Made by a program: the position numbers and the translations under genes. Positions 34,387 to 42,539 of a stretch of DNA of 64,000 nucleotides are shown here, piece after piece (the stretch's first letter is position 1; every line of letters begins with the position of its first letter). Under the pieces are notes generated by a model. That model was not told the DNA's origin. It searched no databases and saw only the letters and a list, made by a program, of their open reading frames with translations. The stretch is from positions 1 to 64,000 of the forward strand of contig JAEYOQ010000036.1 of the NCBI GenBank assembly GCA_023411555.1, given 5' to 3'. This DNA comes from Bacillota bacterium (GTDB lineage Bacteria; Bacillota; Clostridia; Lachnospirales; Lachnospiraceae).

Positions 34387-36075
34387 TTGAAAGAGAAAGA
34401 AAAAAACACAGCGAAGCAAACACAAGTTAAAGGTGTAAAGATTATTCCACTTGGTGGATTAGAGCAAATTGGTATGAATATAACTGCAATAGAGTATGAG
34501 GACAGTATTATCGTCATCGATTGCGGACTATCCTTTCCGGAGGATGAGATGCTGGGAATTGATTTAGTAATTCCCGATGTCACTTATCTGAAGGAAAATA
34601 TCGATAAGGTAAAGGGTTTTGTTATAACCCATGGACATGAGGATCATATTGGTTCTCTACCGTATATACTAAAGGATATTAATGTACCAATTTATGCAAC
34701 GAAGCTCACAACAGCAATCATAGAGACTAAGCTGAAGGAACATAATTTATTAAAGAATACAAAGCGAAAGGTAATTAAGCATGGTCAATCCATTAATTTG
34801 GGATGCTTCCGAATCGAATTCATCCGGACAAACCACAGTATTGCAGATGCTTCAGCCTTAGCAATATATACACCAGCAGGAATTATCTTCCACACCGGTG
34901 ACTTCAAGGTGGATTATACACCTGTATTTGGTGCTCCGATTGATTTACAAAGAATCGGTGAAATCGGTAAGAAGGGTGTATTAGCACTGCTTTGTGACAG
35001 TACCAATGTAGAACGTCCCGGCTATACCATGAGCGAGAGCACGGTAGGCAAGACCTTTGATACTATTTTTGCCGACCATGCAAAGCAGAGAATAATCGTA
35101 GCAACCTTTGCTTCTAACGTGGACCGAGTACAGCAGGTTATTAATTCTGCAGCTAAGTATAACAGAAAAATTGTCATAGAAGGCCGCAGTATGGTTAACA
35201 TCATTACCGTTGCGAAGGATCTTGGTTATATCAAGATGCCTGACAACATGTTAATAGACATAGAGATGATGAAGAATTATACGGATGACCAGTTGGTGCT
35301 TATTACCACCGGCAGTCAGGGCGAGACAATGGCAGCTTTACCGAGAATGGCTGCTTCCATTCATAAAAAAGTAACCATAAAGCCCGGCGATGTCGTCATT
35401 CTAAGCTCAACTCCCATACCGGGTAATGAAAAGGCGGTATCCAAGGTTATCAATGATCTGACCATGAAGGGTGCCAAGGTTATCTATCAGGATACTCATG
35501 TTTCCGGTCATGCCTGTCAGGAAGAGATTAAATTAATGTATACCTTATTGAAGCCTAAGTATGCAATTCCGGTACACGGTGAATATAAGCATCTGGTTCG
35601 ACACGCAGAGCTGGCACAGACCTTAGGAGTTCCGAAGGATAATGTATTCGTTATCTCTTCCGGTGATGTCTTGACCTTGTCAGAAGAACACGGACAGATT
35701 ACTGGAGAGGTACCTGCACAGGGCATTCTTGTGGATGGTCTTGGCGTCGGGGATGTTGGCAATATCGTGCTTCGTGATAGACAGCTATTAAGCGAGAACG
35801 GCTTGATTATCGTCGTTATCTCGTTAGAAAAATACAGCAATCAAGTTCTTGCAGGACCGGATATCGTATCTCGTGGCTTTGTATATGTTAGAGAGTCCGA
35901 GAACCTGATGGAAGAAGCAAGAGAAGTTGTAGAACGGGCTCTGGATAAGTGCCTGAGTAAAAACAATACAGACTGGGGCAAGATGAAGACGGAGATTAAG
36001 GATTCTCTCAGTGATTTTATCTGGAAGAAGACCAAGAGAAATCCGATGATTCTGCCTATCATCATGGAAGTCTAA
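34387..36075 (+). CDS. rnj: Ribonuclease J
   Basis: A 562-residue beta-CASP metallo-beta-lactamase ribonuclease with 5'-3' exo- and endonuclease activity in mRNA decay and rRNA maturation. KIIPLGGLEQIGMN is the family start, the zinc motif is THGHEDHIGSLPY, and later HTGDFKVDYTP, CDSTNVERPG and VPVHGEY-type residues follow. TTG 34387 is chosen because GGAGG lies at 34373-34377, and the extension back to ATG 34333 has no site and no family resemblance. Confidence 0.95.
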   Translation: MKEKEKNTAKQTQVKGVKIIPLGGLEQIGMNITAIEYEDSIIVIDCGLSFPEDEMLGIDLVIPDVTYLKENIDKVKGFVITHGHEDHIGSLPYILKDINVPIYATKLTTAIIETKLKEHNLLKNTKRKVIKHGQSINLGCFRIEFIRTNHSIADASALAIYTPAGIIFHTGDFKVDYTPVFGAPIDLQRIGEIGKKGVLALLCDSTNVERPGYTMSESTVGKTFDTIFADHAKQRIIVATFASNVDRVQQVINSAAKYNRKIVIEGRSMVNIITVAKDLGYIKMPDNMLIDIEMMKNYTDDQLVLITTGSQGETMAALPRMAASIHKKVTIKPGDVVILSSTPIPGNEKAVSKVINDLTMKGAKVIYQDTHVSGHACQEEIKLMYTLLKPKYAIPVHGEYKHLVRHAELAQTLGVPKDNVFVISSGDVLTLSEEHGQITGEVPAQGILVDGLGVGDVGNIVLRDRQLLSENGLIIVVISLEKYSNQVLAGPDIVSRGFVYVRESENLMEEAREVVERALDKCLSKNNTDWGKMKTEIKDSLSDFIWKKTKRNPMILPIIMEV

Positions 36076-36142
36076 AAGTTATGATAGATTAGATTTTATG
36101 TTTATAATAAACAGTTTGTTGTTAAGTGAGAGAGGAATGCAT

Positions 36143-36643
36143 ATGGCGACAAGGTCCACAGCAGTTAAATTAACCTTAAAGGTAACCAGCTTAATCGTAC
36201 GGATGCTGATGAATATATTCTTCTATATATTAGTGGTTATTGCTATCATCAACGTAAGTAAGTATGCCTATACCTTCACCTATCAGCTCTATGGACCCGA
36301 TACGGTGGACGAAGCACCCGGAAGAGAGATTGTCTTCCAGATTAAGAAGGGTGAATCAAAGATGGATATAGCAACGAAGCTGGAGCTCAATCATGCTATT
36401 AAGAATAAATATTCCTTCTTTCTTAAAACAAAGCTTCAGGAAAATGTAATTATGCCCGGAACCTACGTGATTAATTCTTCTATGACTTATGATGAGATAC
36501 TGTCTGTTATATCGGATTATTCTAATTCAATTGTGAAGGATGAAGAAGACAACGGGGATAACGACAGTACGAACTCTAATCAGGAGATTGGCGAAAAGAC
36601 CAGTGACGGAACAGAAACGGATACCGATGCAGAAGCTGACTAG
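36143..36643 (+). CDS. MltG-like protein without catalytic domain
   Basis: A 166-residue protein. A membrane helix at about residues 18-43 is followed by a LysM-like segment (IVFQIKKGESKMDIATKLELN, then MPGTYVINSSMTYDEILSVI) that matches the N-terminal part of endolytic transglycosylase MltG. The catalytic YceG domain (about 200 residues with its glutamate) is absent; instead the tail is acidic and Asn/Asp/Thr-rich. It sits where mltG/yrrL stands in Bacillus. It may be a binding or regulatory relic. GAGAGG before ATG 36143 supports the start. Confidence 0.7.
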   Translation: MATRSTAVKLTLKVTSLIVRMLMNIFFYILVVIAIINVSKYAYTFTYQLYGPDTVDEAPGREIVFQIKKGESKMDIATKLELNHAIKNKYSFFLKTKLQENVIMPGTYVINSSMTYDEILSVISDYSNSIVKDEEDNGDNDSTNSNQEIGEKTSDGTETDTDAEAD

Positions 36644-36721
36644 AAGAATGCATCAGAATGATGGCACCATTGATCAGGTAAGATAGAACGATGGGGTCAT
36701 AGATTAAGAGGCTTATTATAT

Positions 36722-37381
36722 ATGATAGTTAATGAGAGAATTACAGCCTATATTAATTCCTTGATGCCGGAACTACCCAAGGAACTCAGAGATTTGGAAA
36801 AGAAGGCTCTGGAGCAACATGTCCCAATTATAAAGAAGGAAACCCAGGGAGCCTTGAAGTTTTTATTACAACTACAACAACCAAAACGCATTCTGGAGGT
36901 CGGAACAGCCATTGGCTTTTCCGCCCTCTTTATGAGTGAGTATACCAACAGTGATTGTAGGATAACTACCATAGAGAAGGTAGCAATGAGGTTGGTAGAA
37001 GCAGAGAAAAATCTGGCTGATTCGAGCTTTCCCCATAAGGATAAGATTAAACTGCTTAAGGGTGATGCTCATGAGGTACTGAAGGCCTTGGTGGAGGAGA
37101 AGGCGAGCTTTGATTTCATCTTTTTAGATGCGGCCAAAGCCCAATATATGAGCTTTCTTCCGGAATTAATGAAGCTTCTCGAGATAAATGGATTATTGCT
37201 TACAGATAATGTACTGCAGGATGGTACGGTAATCAATTCAAGATACAGCATTACAAGAAGAGATCGAACGATTCATTCCAGAATGAGGGAGTATCTTTAT
37301 ACCATCACTCACATGGAAGAGCTGTCAACGGTAATACTGCCGGTCGGTGATGGTATTTCCTTAAGTCATCATATCAAGTAA
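36722..37381 (+). CDS. trmR: tRNA 5-hydroxyuridine methyltransferase TrmR (YrrM-like)
   Basis: A 219-residue SAM-dependent O-methyltransferase of the family-3 (COMT-like) type. ILEVGTAIGFSALFM is the SAM-binding motif I, with FDFIFLDAAKAQY and LLLTDNVLQDG as later motifs. In Bacillus TrmR methylates 5-hydroxyuridine at wobble position 34 to 5-methoxyuridine. A U32 protein of the TrhP type follows 66 bases later, which provides the hydroxylation step and supports this assignment. Confidence 0.85.
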   Translation: MIVNERITAYINSLMPELPKELRDLEKKALEQHVPIIKKETQGALKFLLQLQQPKRILEVGTAIGFSALFMSEYTNSDCRITTIEKVAMRLVEAEKNLADSSFPHKDKIKLLKGDAHEVLKALVEEKASFDFIFLDAAKAQYMSFLPELMKLLEINGLLLTDNVLQDGTVINSRYSITRRDRTIHSRMREYLYTITHMEELSTVILPVGDGISLSHHIK

Positions 37382-37447
37382 GCTGTAGCAGGTGTCTGCA
37401 TACGACAAAAGCTTCTCCTATAATGTTTTGCAGACTTAGAGAAAGGC

Positions 37448-38701
37448 ATGGTTAATAACATGATAGAATACATTAAGAAGCCGGAGCTATTGATCCCGGC
37501 AGGTAATTTAGAAACATTAAAAACGGCGGTTATTTATGGTGCAGATGCGATCTACATTGGAGGAGATATGTACGGCCTTCGTGCGAAGGCTAAAAACTTT
37601 TCTATGGAAGAGATGAAGCAAGGAATAGCATTTGCCCATTCCTATGGAAAGAAGGTATATGTAACAGCCAATATTACAGCCCATAACCAGGATCTTGGAG
37701 GAATACGTACTTATTTTAAGGAACTGAGAGCCTTCGGTCAGGATCGTCCGGATGCATTGATTATTTCAGATCCGGGAGTATTCTCTATTGCGCAGGAGGA
37801 ACTTCCGGAGGTAGAGCTGCATATCAGTACCCAGGCTAATAACACGAACTATGAGACCTATCGGTTTTGGCATAAGCTTGGAGCCTCCAGAGTAGTATCT
37901 GCAAGAGAATTATCCTTGGAGGAGTTAATTGAACTGCGATCGAATATTCCTGCCGAGATGGAGATCGAAACCTTCGTTCACGGAGCAATGTGTATTGCTT
38001 ATTCCGGAAGATGCTTGCTCAGCAATTATTTTACCGGAAGAGATGCGAACCTTGGAGCTTGTACTCATTCCTGCCGTTGGAAATATCATATCGTAGAGGA
38101 GAAAAGACCGGGTGAGTATCTGCCTGTTGAAGAAAATGAGCGAGGTACCTACATCTTTAATTCAAAAGATTTGTGTATGATAGAGTATATACCCGAGCTT
38201 GTGAAAGCCGGTATTAATAGCTTTAAGATAGAAGGCAGAATGAAGACTGCCCTCTATGTAGCGACAGTAGCTCGCACTTATCGTAAGGCAATTGATGATT
38301 TCTTTACTGACCCTGCTTTATATGAAGCAAATAAGAGCAAATATATGGAGGAGGTCAGAAAAGGGGTTAACCGTCAATTTACAACCGGGTTTTTCTTTGG
38401 CAGCCCTACTCATGAGGATCAGATCTATGATCATAATACCTATGAAAAAGCCTATACCTATCTTGGTACCATATCAGGTGAAAGAGAAGGCTTATATGAG
38501 CTTGAACAGAAGAACAAGTTTTGTGTTGGAGAAACGGTAGAGATCATTAAGCCCAGTGGTGACACGATTGAAACTATTGTTAAGAAAATTTTAGATGCGG
38601 ATGGAAATGAGATGGAGAGTTGCCCTCATCCCCAGCAGATGATCTATGTAGATTTTGGCTTAAAGCTAGATAGCTACGATATTATAAGAAGAAAAGAATA
38701 A
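37448..38701 (+). CDS. trhP: U32 family tRNA uridine hydroxylase TrhP
   Basis: A 417-residue short-form U32 protein. LLIPAGNLETLKTAVIYGAD is the N-terminal signature, and the conserved block METFVHGAMCIAYSGRCLLS with the nearby cysteine pair ACTHSCRW marks the iron-sulfur-associated core. TrhP uses prephenate to hydroxylate U34 of tRNA; the trmR neighbour fits this pathway. ATG 37448 is very close to AAAGG, so ATG 37460 (MIEYIKKPEL) may be the true start. The gene ends before a hairpin terminator. Prephenate connects to the chorismate mutase made by pheA at 55555. Confidence 0.88.
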   Translation: MVNNMIEYIKKPELLIPAGNLETLKTAVIYGADAIYIGGDMYGLRAKAKNFSMEEMKQGIAFAHSYGKKVYVTANITAHNQDLGGIRTYFKELRAFGQDRPDALIISDPGVFSIAQEELPEVELHISTQANNTNYETYRFWHKLGASRVVSARELSLEELIELRSNIPAEMEIETFVHGAMCIAYSGRCLLSNYFTGRDANLGACTHSCRWKYHIVEEKRPGEYLPVEENERGTYIFNSKDLCMIEYIPELVKAGINSFKIEGRMKTALYVATVARTYRKAIDDFFTDPALYEANKSKYMEEVRKGVNRQFTTGFFFGSPTHEDQIYDHNTYEKAYTYLGTISGEREGLYELEQKNKFCVGETVEIIKPSGDTIETIVKKILDADGNEMESCPHPQQMIYVDFGLKLDSYDIIRRKE

Positions 38702-38713
38702 AGTTTATTCGAT

Positions 38714-38754
38714 AGCACCCTTCCTTAGATAGAGTTCGTGGAAGGGTGCTTTTG
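38714..38754 (+). terminator. Terminator of trhP
   Basis: AGCACCCTTCC / GGAAGGGTGCT is a perfect 11-bp stem with a 15-base loop, followed by TTTTG. Confidence 0.7.
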
Positions 38755-38888
38755 AATTTGTTGAATTTTAATGAAATTACATGGTTGACGAAGAAAATAT
38801 ATGTTCTAATATGGAAATAATTGTTGTACTACTAAGCAAGGTTTGGTAAAGTATATTTATATAAAACATAGGAGGATTCTGAACACTT

Positions 38889-39590
38889 ATGAAAAAAGTA
38901 GGAAGAACTATAATAACGATACTAATTTTAACATTAATAGTAACATCTATACTACCAACTACAAGTGCATCAGCAAAAACAAGCAAAGTGACCGATGCGC
39001 AACTAAAGAAAGTAATGAAATGTTATACCAAGATTTTATCAGAAAATCCTTATAAAGGTTGGGAAGGTGGTTTTACTGCAGAGACATTTCTATTAAAAGA
39101 CTTAAATCAGGATGGCGTTCCTGAGTTAATAATTAATGGGGAAGCTCCACAAATTTTTTCTTATGATTTAAAAAATGATAAAGAAATGTTTATATATAAT
39201 TCATGGGTAAACTGTATATTATACTATTCGAGTAAAACGAAAAATATCATGTACAATTATGAGTGGAATGGTAAGAAGGATTGGTATTTCTTTAAGATTA
39301 ATAATACACAAGAAACGGATGCTTTCAATGTATTGGAAGCTTTAGATACTTATTCCTATACCGATGGAATATATGACGAATATGATACTACTACTGCAAA
39401 AAAAGGCTATTATAAAGGGTACTATGGGAGTGAAGATAGTAAGAGGGTAAAAAAGGAAACCATAGATAAAGCGATCGAAGAATTTGTTCCTGATAAAGAA
39501 AAGTTAGAGACAACCATAAAGAATACGAAAGCAAACAGAAGTAAATACTTGGGAAGTTTGAAGCAGTTTAAGAAGTATGCAGCAAAATAA
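38889..39590 (+). CDS. Secreted protein with an EF-hand-like loop, unknown function
   Basis: A 233-residue protein with a clear signal peptide (basic start, hydrophobic 8-22, cleavage probably near SASA-K). Residues 71-80, DLNQDGVPEL, form the FG-GAP/EF-hand-like calcium loop often seen in Clostridia secreted proteins of unknown function. The rest is rich in Tyr, Lys and Asp, and ends in a basic tail. AGGAGG stands 12 bases before the ATG. It has flanking terminators, is AT-richer than its neighbours, and begins a small islet of unknown genes. Confidence 0.7.
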   Translation: MKKVGRTIITILILTLIVTSILPTTSASAKTSKVTDAQLKKVMKCYTKILSENPYKGWEGGFTAETFLLKDLNQDGVPELIINGEAPQIFSYDLKNDKEMFIYNSWVNCILYYSSKTKNIMYNYEWNGKKDWYFFKINNTQETDAFNVLEALDTYSYTDGIYDEYDTTTAKKGYYKGYYGSEDSKRVKKETIDKAIEEFVPDKEKLETTIKNTKANRSKYLGSLKQFKKYAAK

Positions 39591-39622
39591 CAATAACATA
39601 ATGGATTTAGTGTAGTTCAATC

Positions 39623-39651
39623 AGCACCTACTCCCATGGTAGGTGCTTTTA
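39623..39651 (+). terminator. Terminator of the secreted protein gene
   Basis: AGCACCTAC / GTAGGTGCT stem (9 bp) followed by TTTT. Confidence 0.75.
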
Positions 39652-39697
39652 AAATCTAGACTAACATATCATTGGTACTGTTAGTGGAAAAAGAAAG

Positions 39698-39808
39698 ATG
39701 ATTATCATATCAACATACTTAGCCTATGATGAGATAAGAATTGAGTCAGGACTTAAGGAAGGGATATCATTTCGAATGGTAGGAAATGATGGGAAATATG
39801 AGAAATGA
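39698..39808 (+). CDS. Possible 36-residue ORF or gene fragment
   Basis: ATG 39698 opens a frame ending in TGA at 39806-39808 and overlapping the next small ORF in another frame. A weak purine-rich sequence (GGAAAAAGAAAG) precedes it. It may be the 5' piece of a broken gene whose other piece is the ORF at 39786. No family recognised. Confidence 0.25.
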   Translation: MIIISTYLAYDEIRIESGLKEGISFRMVGNDGKYEK

Positions 39809-39965
39809 CAAAGTTAGCGAAGAGAATGAGCACGAAAAATATTATGGTGGAACTCTTACCTTAATGGATGGAGCTGAATTATATATGGTTCCAAAAGAAG
39901 GAATGGAAAGGCTGATCGCAATTTATAATAAAAATCTTAAAAAGTTTATTGAAATTTCGAATTAG
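39786..39965 (+). CDS. 59-residue small protein, unknown
   Basis: ATG ATG at 39786 opens a 59-codon frame (residues include YYGGTLTLMDGAELYMVPKE) ending 16 bases before the next gene. Frame and spacing suggest a two-gene unit with the 124-residue protein. No signal peptide and no recognised domain. A weak ribosome binding site (GGTAGGAAATG) only. It overlaps the ORF at 39698 in a different frame, so this may be a decayed longer gene. Confidence 0.4.
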   Translation: MMGNMRNDKVSEENEHEKYYGGTLTLMDGAELYMVPKEGMERLIAIYNKNLKKFIEISN

Positions 39966-39981
39966 ATAAGGGGTGAAATAA

Positions 39982-40356
39982 ATGAGAAAAGGTACGTATG
40001 CAATTTATAAGGGAATAGAATATGAAGCTGGTAGTAAGGATTCAAACTCTGTTTCTCTTCTTTCCTATAATAAGGATGATGTGGCGAAGGGTTTTTCATT
40101 GTACAAAGGGGTTGTTTATGTCAAAAGAGTTCAAAGAAGCGAGCTAGATGAGGTATATATTATTCATCCATTTGCTATCTACCAGGGATATAGGTTTGGA
40201 GTAGAGAGAGAAGAGGGAGATAAGATGCTCTTATTCACAAGTGATTTTTCAGTATATCAAAAATTGAAACTAACGATGATAGATAGAGGAATATACGAGA
40301 TATGGGTAAACAAAAGTGATATAACATCGTATTACGAGGAAAAGAATCATTTGTGA
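39982..40356 (+). CDS. 124-residue unknown protein, possibly immunity-like
   Basis: A soluble 124-residue protein beginning MRKGTYAIYKGIEYEAG with two similar halves: TYAIYKGIEYEAG near the start and PFAIYQGYRFGVE near residue 60, which suggests an internal duplication. No motif of known function is seen. AAGGGGTGAAATAA precedes ATG 39982. Small acidic orphan proteins of this kind are often immunity proteins to polymorphic toxins, but no toxin gene is seen here, so this is speculation. Confidence 0.55.
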   Translation: MRKGTYAIYKGIEYEAGSKDSNSVSLLSYNKDDVAKGFSLYKGVVYVKRVQRSELDEVYIIHPFAIYQGYRFGVEREEGDKMLLFTSDFSVYQKLKLTMIDRGIYEIWVNKSDITSYYEEKNHL

Positions 40357-40498
40357 TTTGATGCGGCAGGCCTTGATATTATTGTTATAACCTAAGGTGG
40401 GGCCATTCATCTAATTGTCCAAATCTGTGCTCTTTTAAAAAATAGTAAGTCCTTCTGTCCTATTTTAAGAGGGATAGGCACTTTATGTCAATTCGCAT

Positions 40499-40522
40499 CA
40501 TAAGATATTACTGAATCTTATG
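40499..40522 (+). promoter_or_regulatory. Hairpin at the sigK start codon
   Basis: CATAAGAT / ATCTTATG, a perfect 8-bp stem with an 8-base loop, ends four bases before ATG 40527 and covers the place of the ribosome binding site. No strong AGGAGG is seen, so the hairpin may limit translation. Confidence 0.4.
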
Positions 40523-40526
40523 GGCA

Positions 40527-41168
40527 ATGAGGGTGCTTATCTTCGTGAAGTCATTTCCAAAGCCATTGAGCACCAAGGAAGAAGCCGACTATCTGAAGAG
40601 CTGTAAGGAAGGCGACAAGGCTGCAAGGGATAAACTAATTGAGCACAATCTCAGATTAGTGGCTCATATCGTTAAGAAATACAATATGGTAGATAAAGAA
40701 ACGGATGATTTGATATCGATAGGAACCATTGGCCTGATCAAGGCTATTGATACCTTTGATGAAGATAAAGGGATCCGCCTGGCTACCTATGCCTCCCGCT
40801 GTATTGATAATGAGCTGCTGATGATGCTCAGAAGTGGTAAACGCTTAGCCAAGGAAGTATATCTGTATGATCCGATTGGGTCAGATCGGGAAGGTAATGA
40901 AATAAATCTTTTGGACATAATTGAAGAAGCAGAAATTGATATTGTAGAAAATATTGTGCTTGAGGACGATATTAAGAAACTGTATCACATAATCGGTAAG
41001 GTGTTAACTGATAGAGAACGAGAAATCATCTGCTTGCGATACGGCTTAAGCAATCAAAAAGAGGTAACACAACGGGAGATCGCCGGAAAGCTAGGTATAT
41101 CCAGGAGCTACGTCAGTAGAATCGAGAAGAAAGCACTGAAGAAACTACGGGAATGCTTTGAGTTGTAG
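40527..41168 (+). CDS. sigK: Sporulation sigma factor SigK
   Basis: A 213-residue sigma-70 family factor for late mother-cell gene expression. Region 2 has RLVAHIVKKY and DLISIGTIGLIKAIDTFD; region 4 ends in EVTQREIAGKLGISRSYVSRIEKKAL. DPIGSDREGNEINLLDI is a SigK/SigE hallmark. The gene is uninterrupted (no skin element). Only about 14 residues (MRVLIFVKSFPKPL) precede the mature-like part, against roughly 20-30 in Bacillus pro-SigK, and an in-frame stop lies just upstream. A processed pro-sequence is therefore short or absent, as known for C. difficile. GTG 40533 or 40545 are other possible starts. Confidence 0.92.
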   Translation: MRVLIFVKSFPKPLSTKEEADYLKSCKEGDKAARDKLIEHNLRLVAHIVKKYNMVDKETDDLISIGTIGLIKAIDTFDEDKGIRLATYASRCIDNELLMMLRSGKRLAKEVYLYDPIGSDREGNEINLLDIIEEAEIDIVENIVLEDDIKKLYHIIGKVLTDREREIICLRYGLSNQKEVTQREIAGKLGISRSYVSRIEKKALKKLRECFEL

Positions 41169-41183
41169 AATAACTAAAATCCA

Positions 41184-41212
41184 TTGACACACCAGGAAAT
41201 ACATTTTATAAT
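41184..41212 (+). promoter_or_regulatory. Consensus sigma-A promoter
   Basis: TTGACA (41184-41189) and TATAAT (41207-41212) with a 17-base spacer, a perfect consensus. Transcription should begin near 41219 at the structured element before the second cysteine desulfurase. Confidence 0.8.
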
Positions 41213-41218
41213 ATTACA

Positions 41219-41361
41219 ATATGTTAAGCCCCTGTAGAGTTTACGTCGGCCAGATAGTAGGATTCCTTTCTCTATCTGCCTTGAGACAAGAGCGTTACAG
41301 GGGTTAGTTCTGACGATAGAAAGCTGGCGAATGTTGCACCCAAATTCGTGGGTTTGCAGCA
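41219..41361 (+). ncRNA. Structured leader or small RNA, three stems
   Basis: P1 pairs CCCCTGTA (41229-41236) with TACAGGGG (41296-41303). Inside it P2 pairs CAGATAG (41251-41257) with CTATCTG (41272-41278). P3 (41332-41361) pairs TGTTGC with GCAGCA and ACCCA with TGGGT, and stands directly before GGATGGAG, the ribosome binding site of the desulfurase at 41377. The layout of a multi-stem domain plus a stem next to the binding site looks like a cis-regulatory RNA. I do not recognise a known riboswitch, T-box, SRP or 6S consensus. Confidence 0.5.
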
Positions 41362-41376
41362 GGATGGAGAATTATT

Positions 41377-42498
41377 ATGATATATTTAGATTATGCAGCA
41401 AATACTCCGGTTGATCCCCGGGTTATGGATTGTTATATTGATATCAGCAACCGTTATATTGCTAATCCGAATTCTTCACACCCTCTTGGCAGGGAAGCTG
41501 AGGATAGGATGCTTCAGGTTACAGAAGAGATAGCTGGGCTGCTGAAGATAAAGACCTCGGAGATTATTTATACCTCAGGTGCAAGTGAATCGAATAACCT
41601 GGCAATTAAGGGACTGGTAAATGCTCATAAGCGTAACGGAAAGCACATTATTTCCACTGGGCTGGAGCACTCCTCTGTTAGCGGCGCTCTGTCCTATTTG
41701 CAGTCCTTAGGGTATGAGATAGATATGGTAGATATAACTAAAGAAGGCTTGGTGGACATGCTTCATCTGAAGGAGCTGTTAAGAAATGATACCATATTAG
41801 TATCTGTCTGCTACGTGGATAGTGAGTTGGGGGTCACTCAGCCGATTGCTGAGATGGGCGAATTATTAAAGGGTTATCCCAACTGTTATCTTCATGTAGA
41901 TGCTACACAGGCTGTGGGAAAGGTACCTATATGTCTTGAGAATATCGATTTGTTCTCCTTTACGCCTCATAAGTTCTTTGGTATGAATGGCTGCGGAGTG
42001 CTAATTCGTAAGGAGCAGGTTGTATTAGAGCCATTAATCCATGGTGGGACAAGTACAACTGCTTATCGAAGCGGAAGTCCTGCATTGGCCTTGGCAGCTG
42101 CTTTGGGAAAGGCGCTGGAACTGGCTGTTGCCCATCAGGAGGAGCGTTATCAATATGTTACTTCACTGCATGATAAATTAATCAGTGAGCTGACAAAACA
42201 TAAGAAGGTACGGATTAACAGTACCCGTTATAGTATTCCGCATATTATCAATCTCAGTGTACAGGGGGTTAAGGCCACACAGTTTCAGGAAGCGTTAGGC
42301 GAGGAAGGAATCTGTATTTCAACCAAATCGGCCTGTTCCGTGCCTAACTCACCCTCAAGACCGGTTTATGAGGTTACAAAGGACAAGAAGAATGCGCTCT
42401 GTTCATGGAGAATTAGCATCAGTCACTTGACAACTGCTGAAGAGATAGACCGCTTTCTCGAGGCATTTCGCAGATGTTATGAGAAACTAGCCATCTAG
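41377..42498 (+). CDS. Second cysteine desulfurase (NifS/IscS family)
   Basis: A 373-residue PLP-dependent enzyme. MIYLDYAANTPVDPRVM is the N-terminus, YTSGASESNNLAIKG a conserved block, the PLP lysine is in FTPHKFFGMNGCG, and the persulfide cysteine in STKSACSVPNSPSRPVYE. It differs clearly from the desulfurase at 28247, so it is a paralogue with a separate job. A TtcA-like gene follows 41 bases later, so it probably supplies sulfur for that tRNA thiolation. Its 5' leader carries the element at 41219-41361. Confidence 0.93.
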   Translation: MIYLDYAANTPVDPRVMDCYIDISNRYIANPNSSHPLGREAEDRMLQVTEEIAGLLKIKTSEIIYTSGASESNNLAIKGLVNAHKRNGKHIISTGLEHSSVSGALSYLQSLGYEIDMVDITKEGLVDMLHLKELLRNDTILVSVCYVDSELGVTQPIAEMGELLKGYPNCYLHVDATQAVGKVPICLENIDLFSFTPHKFFGMNGCGVLIRKEQVVLEPLIHGGTSTTAYRSGSPALALAAALGKALELAVAHQEERYQYVTSLHDKLISELTKHKKVRINSTRYSIPHIINLSVQGVKATQFQEALGEEGICISTKSACSVPNSPSRPVYEVTKDKKNALCSWRISISHLTTAEEIDRFLEAFRRCYEKLAI

Positions 42499-42539
42499 GG
42501 ATGGCATAACAGATAAATAGATCAGAAGGTAGAATAAGT

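Noticed and set aside
40527..41168. sigK split by a skin-type element
   Set aside because: The reading frame is continuous from region 1.2-like residues to region 4.
41219..41361. 6S RNA, SRP RNA or T-box identity for the structured element
   Set aside because: The fold is two separate stems plus a nested stem, too short for 6S; the SRP tetraloop region and T-box sequence are absent.
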